From positions 1 to 5,810 of the forward strand of contig JAKOOI010000484.1 in NCBI GenBank assembly GCA_022701475.1: 5,810 nucleotides of DNA, written 5' to 3'. Below the pieces are notes generated by a model. The model saw nothing but the letters and a program-made list of their open reading frames with translations. It did not search any database and had not been told where the DNA came from. Every line of letters begins with the position of its first letter. The first letter of the stretch is position 1. Both the position numbers and the translations under genes were made by a program. This document shows positions 5,589-5,810 of this stretch, piece after piece. The DNA comes from Weeksellaceae bacterium (GTDB taxonomy: Bacteria; Bacteroidota; Bacteroidia; Flavobacteriales; Weeksellaceae).

Positions 5589-5609
5589 CCTGATGTTTCA
5601 GCGGCAGTA

Positions 5610-5617
5610 TACTTTTG
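5610..5617 (+). promoter_or_regulatory. Consensus -7 promoter element for the second SDR gene
   Basis: TACTTTTG matches TAnnTTTG at every fixed position and ends 21 bases before the ATG at 5639. The nearest upstream TTG (5581-5583) is 26 bases away, too far for a normal -33, so activator dependence is likely. Confidence 0.6.
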
Positions 5618-5638
5618 CTGTATTAAATATCAAACATT

Positions 5639-5810
5639 ATGAACAACACGATTTTTATCACCGGAGCCTCGTCAGGTATCGGGAAAGCGGCCGCCCGTCT
5701 GTTTGCCTCAAAAGGCTGGAATGTCATTGCCACGATGCGTACCCCGGAAAGCGAAACGGAACTTAACCAGACAGAGAACGTTACCGTATTGAAACTTGAT
5801 GTAACCCAAC
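5639..5810 (+). CDS. SDR family NAD(P)-dependent oxidoreductase, N-terminal part (runs off window)
   Basis: The frame opens MNNTIFITGASSGIGKAAAR and continues without a stop to the right edge (57 codons). The glycine-rich cofactor loop TGASSGIG (residues 8-15) follows the first beta strand directly. 'GWNVIATMR' gives the second strand with Arg34, suggesting NADPH preference. 'KLDVTQ' (52-57) contains the Asp that stabilises the adenine ring. Catalytic Ser, Tyr and Lys lie beyond the window, so activity and subfamily cannot be judged. It is not a copy of the SDR at 1651-2424: only the family motifs agree. The ATG follows a perfect -7 element and a pair of direct repeats, so it is probably the first gene of an activator-controlled transcript. 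Confidence 0.9.
   Translation, partial: MNNTIFITGASSGIGKAAARLFASKGWNVIATMRTPESETELNQTENVTVLKLDVTQ

Noticed and set aside
5497..5766. 89-codon plus-strand open frame
   Set aside because: It spans the direct repeats and promoter and overlaps the second SDR in another frame; the TGASSGIG frame from 5639 is clearly the real gene.

Overview
The window looks like a piece of a Bacteroidota (Flavobacteriia/Sphingobacteriia-type) chromosome. Three things point there. Starts recur 20-80 bases downstream of promoter elements matching the phylum's -7 consensus TAnnTTTG. Shine-Dalgarno sequences are weak or absent. The Crp/Fnr-type and AraC-type regulators have the lengths and C-terminal sequences usual in that phylum. 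I do not assign a genus. No mobile element, CRISPR array, tRNA or rRNA was seen.

Layout. On the minus strand, 1-928 holds an alpha/beta hydrolase of the chlorophyllase/dienelactone hydrolase type whose C-terminus runs off the left edge. It is transcribed divergently from an HxlR-family regulator (1032-1406). The 103-base gap between them carries back-to-back -7 elements and an imperfect inverted repeat between them, a plausible shared operator. A complete short-chain dehydrogenase/reductase (SDR) follows at 1651-2424. A roughly 600-base stretch without a convincing gene (2425-3026) holds a 78-base imperfect inverted repeat, an ATCTGC-rich repetitive patch and the promoter of an AraC-family regulator (3027-3959). 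Next come a Crp/Fnr-superfamily regulator (4116-4703) and an integral membrane protein with the HXXEE, second-His and YXPG signatures of the HXXEE family (4768-5424). At the right edge a second SDR begins (5639 onward, truncated by the window). It is preceded by a consensus -7 element and two identical 13-base direct repeats exactly 21 bases apart, the spacing typical of AraC-type activator sites.

How the parts may work together (inference). Three one-component regulators of different families alternate with small NAD(P)H-dependent reductases, a hydrolase and a membrane protein of unknown function. This is typical accessory metabolism or detoxification: HxlR for the hydrolase and/or first SDR, an AraC-type activator for the second SDR, and the Crp-like protein for the HXXEE gene. 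No established multi-gene system is recognisable. The most checkable signals are regulatory: the 21-base direct repeats, the TTTATCA-TT-TGATAAA palindrome before the HXXEE gene, and the divergent hydrolase/HxlR promoter.
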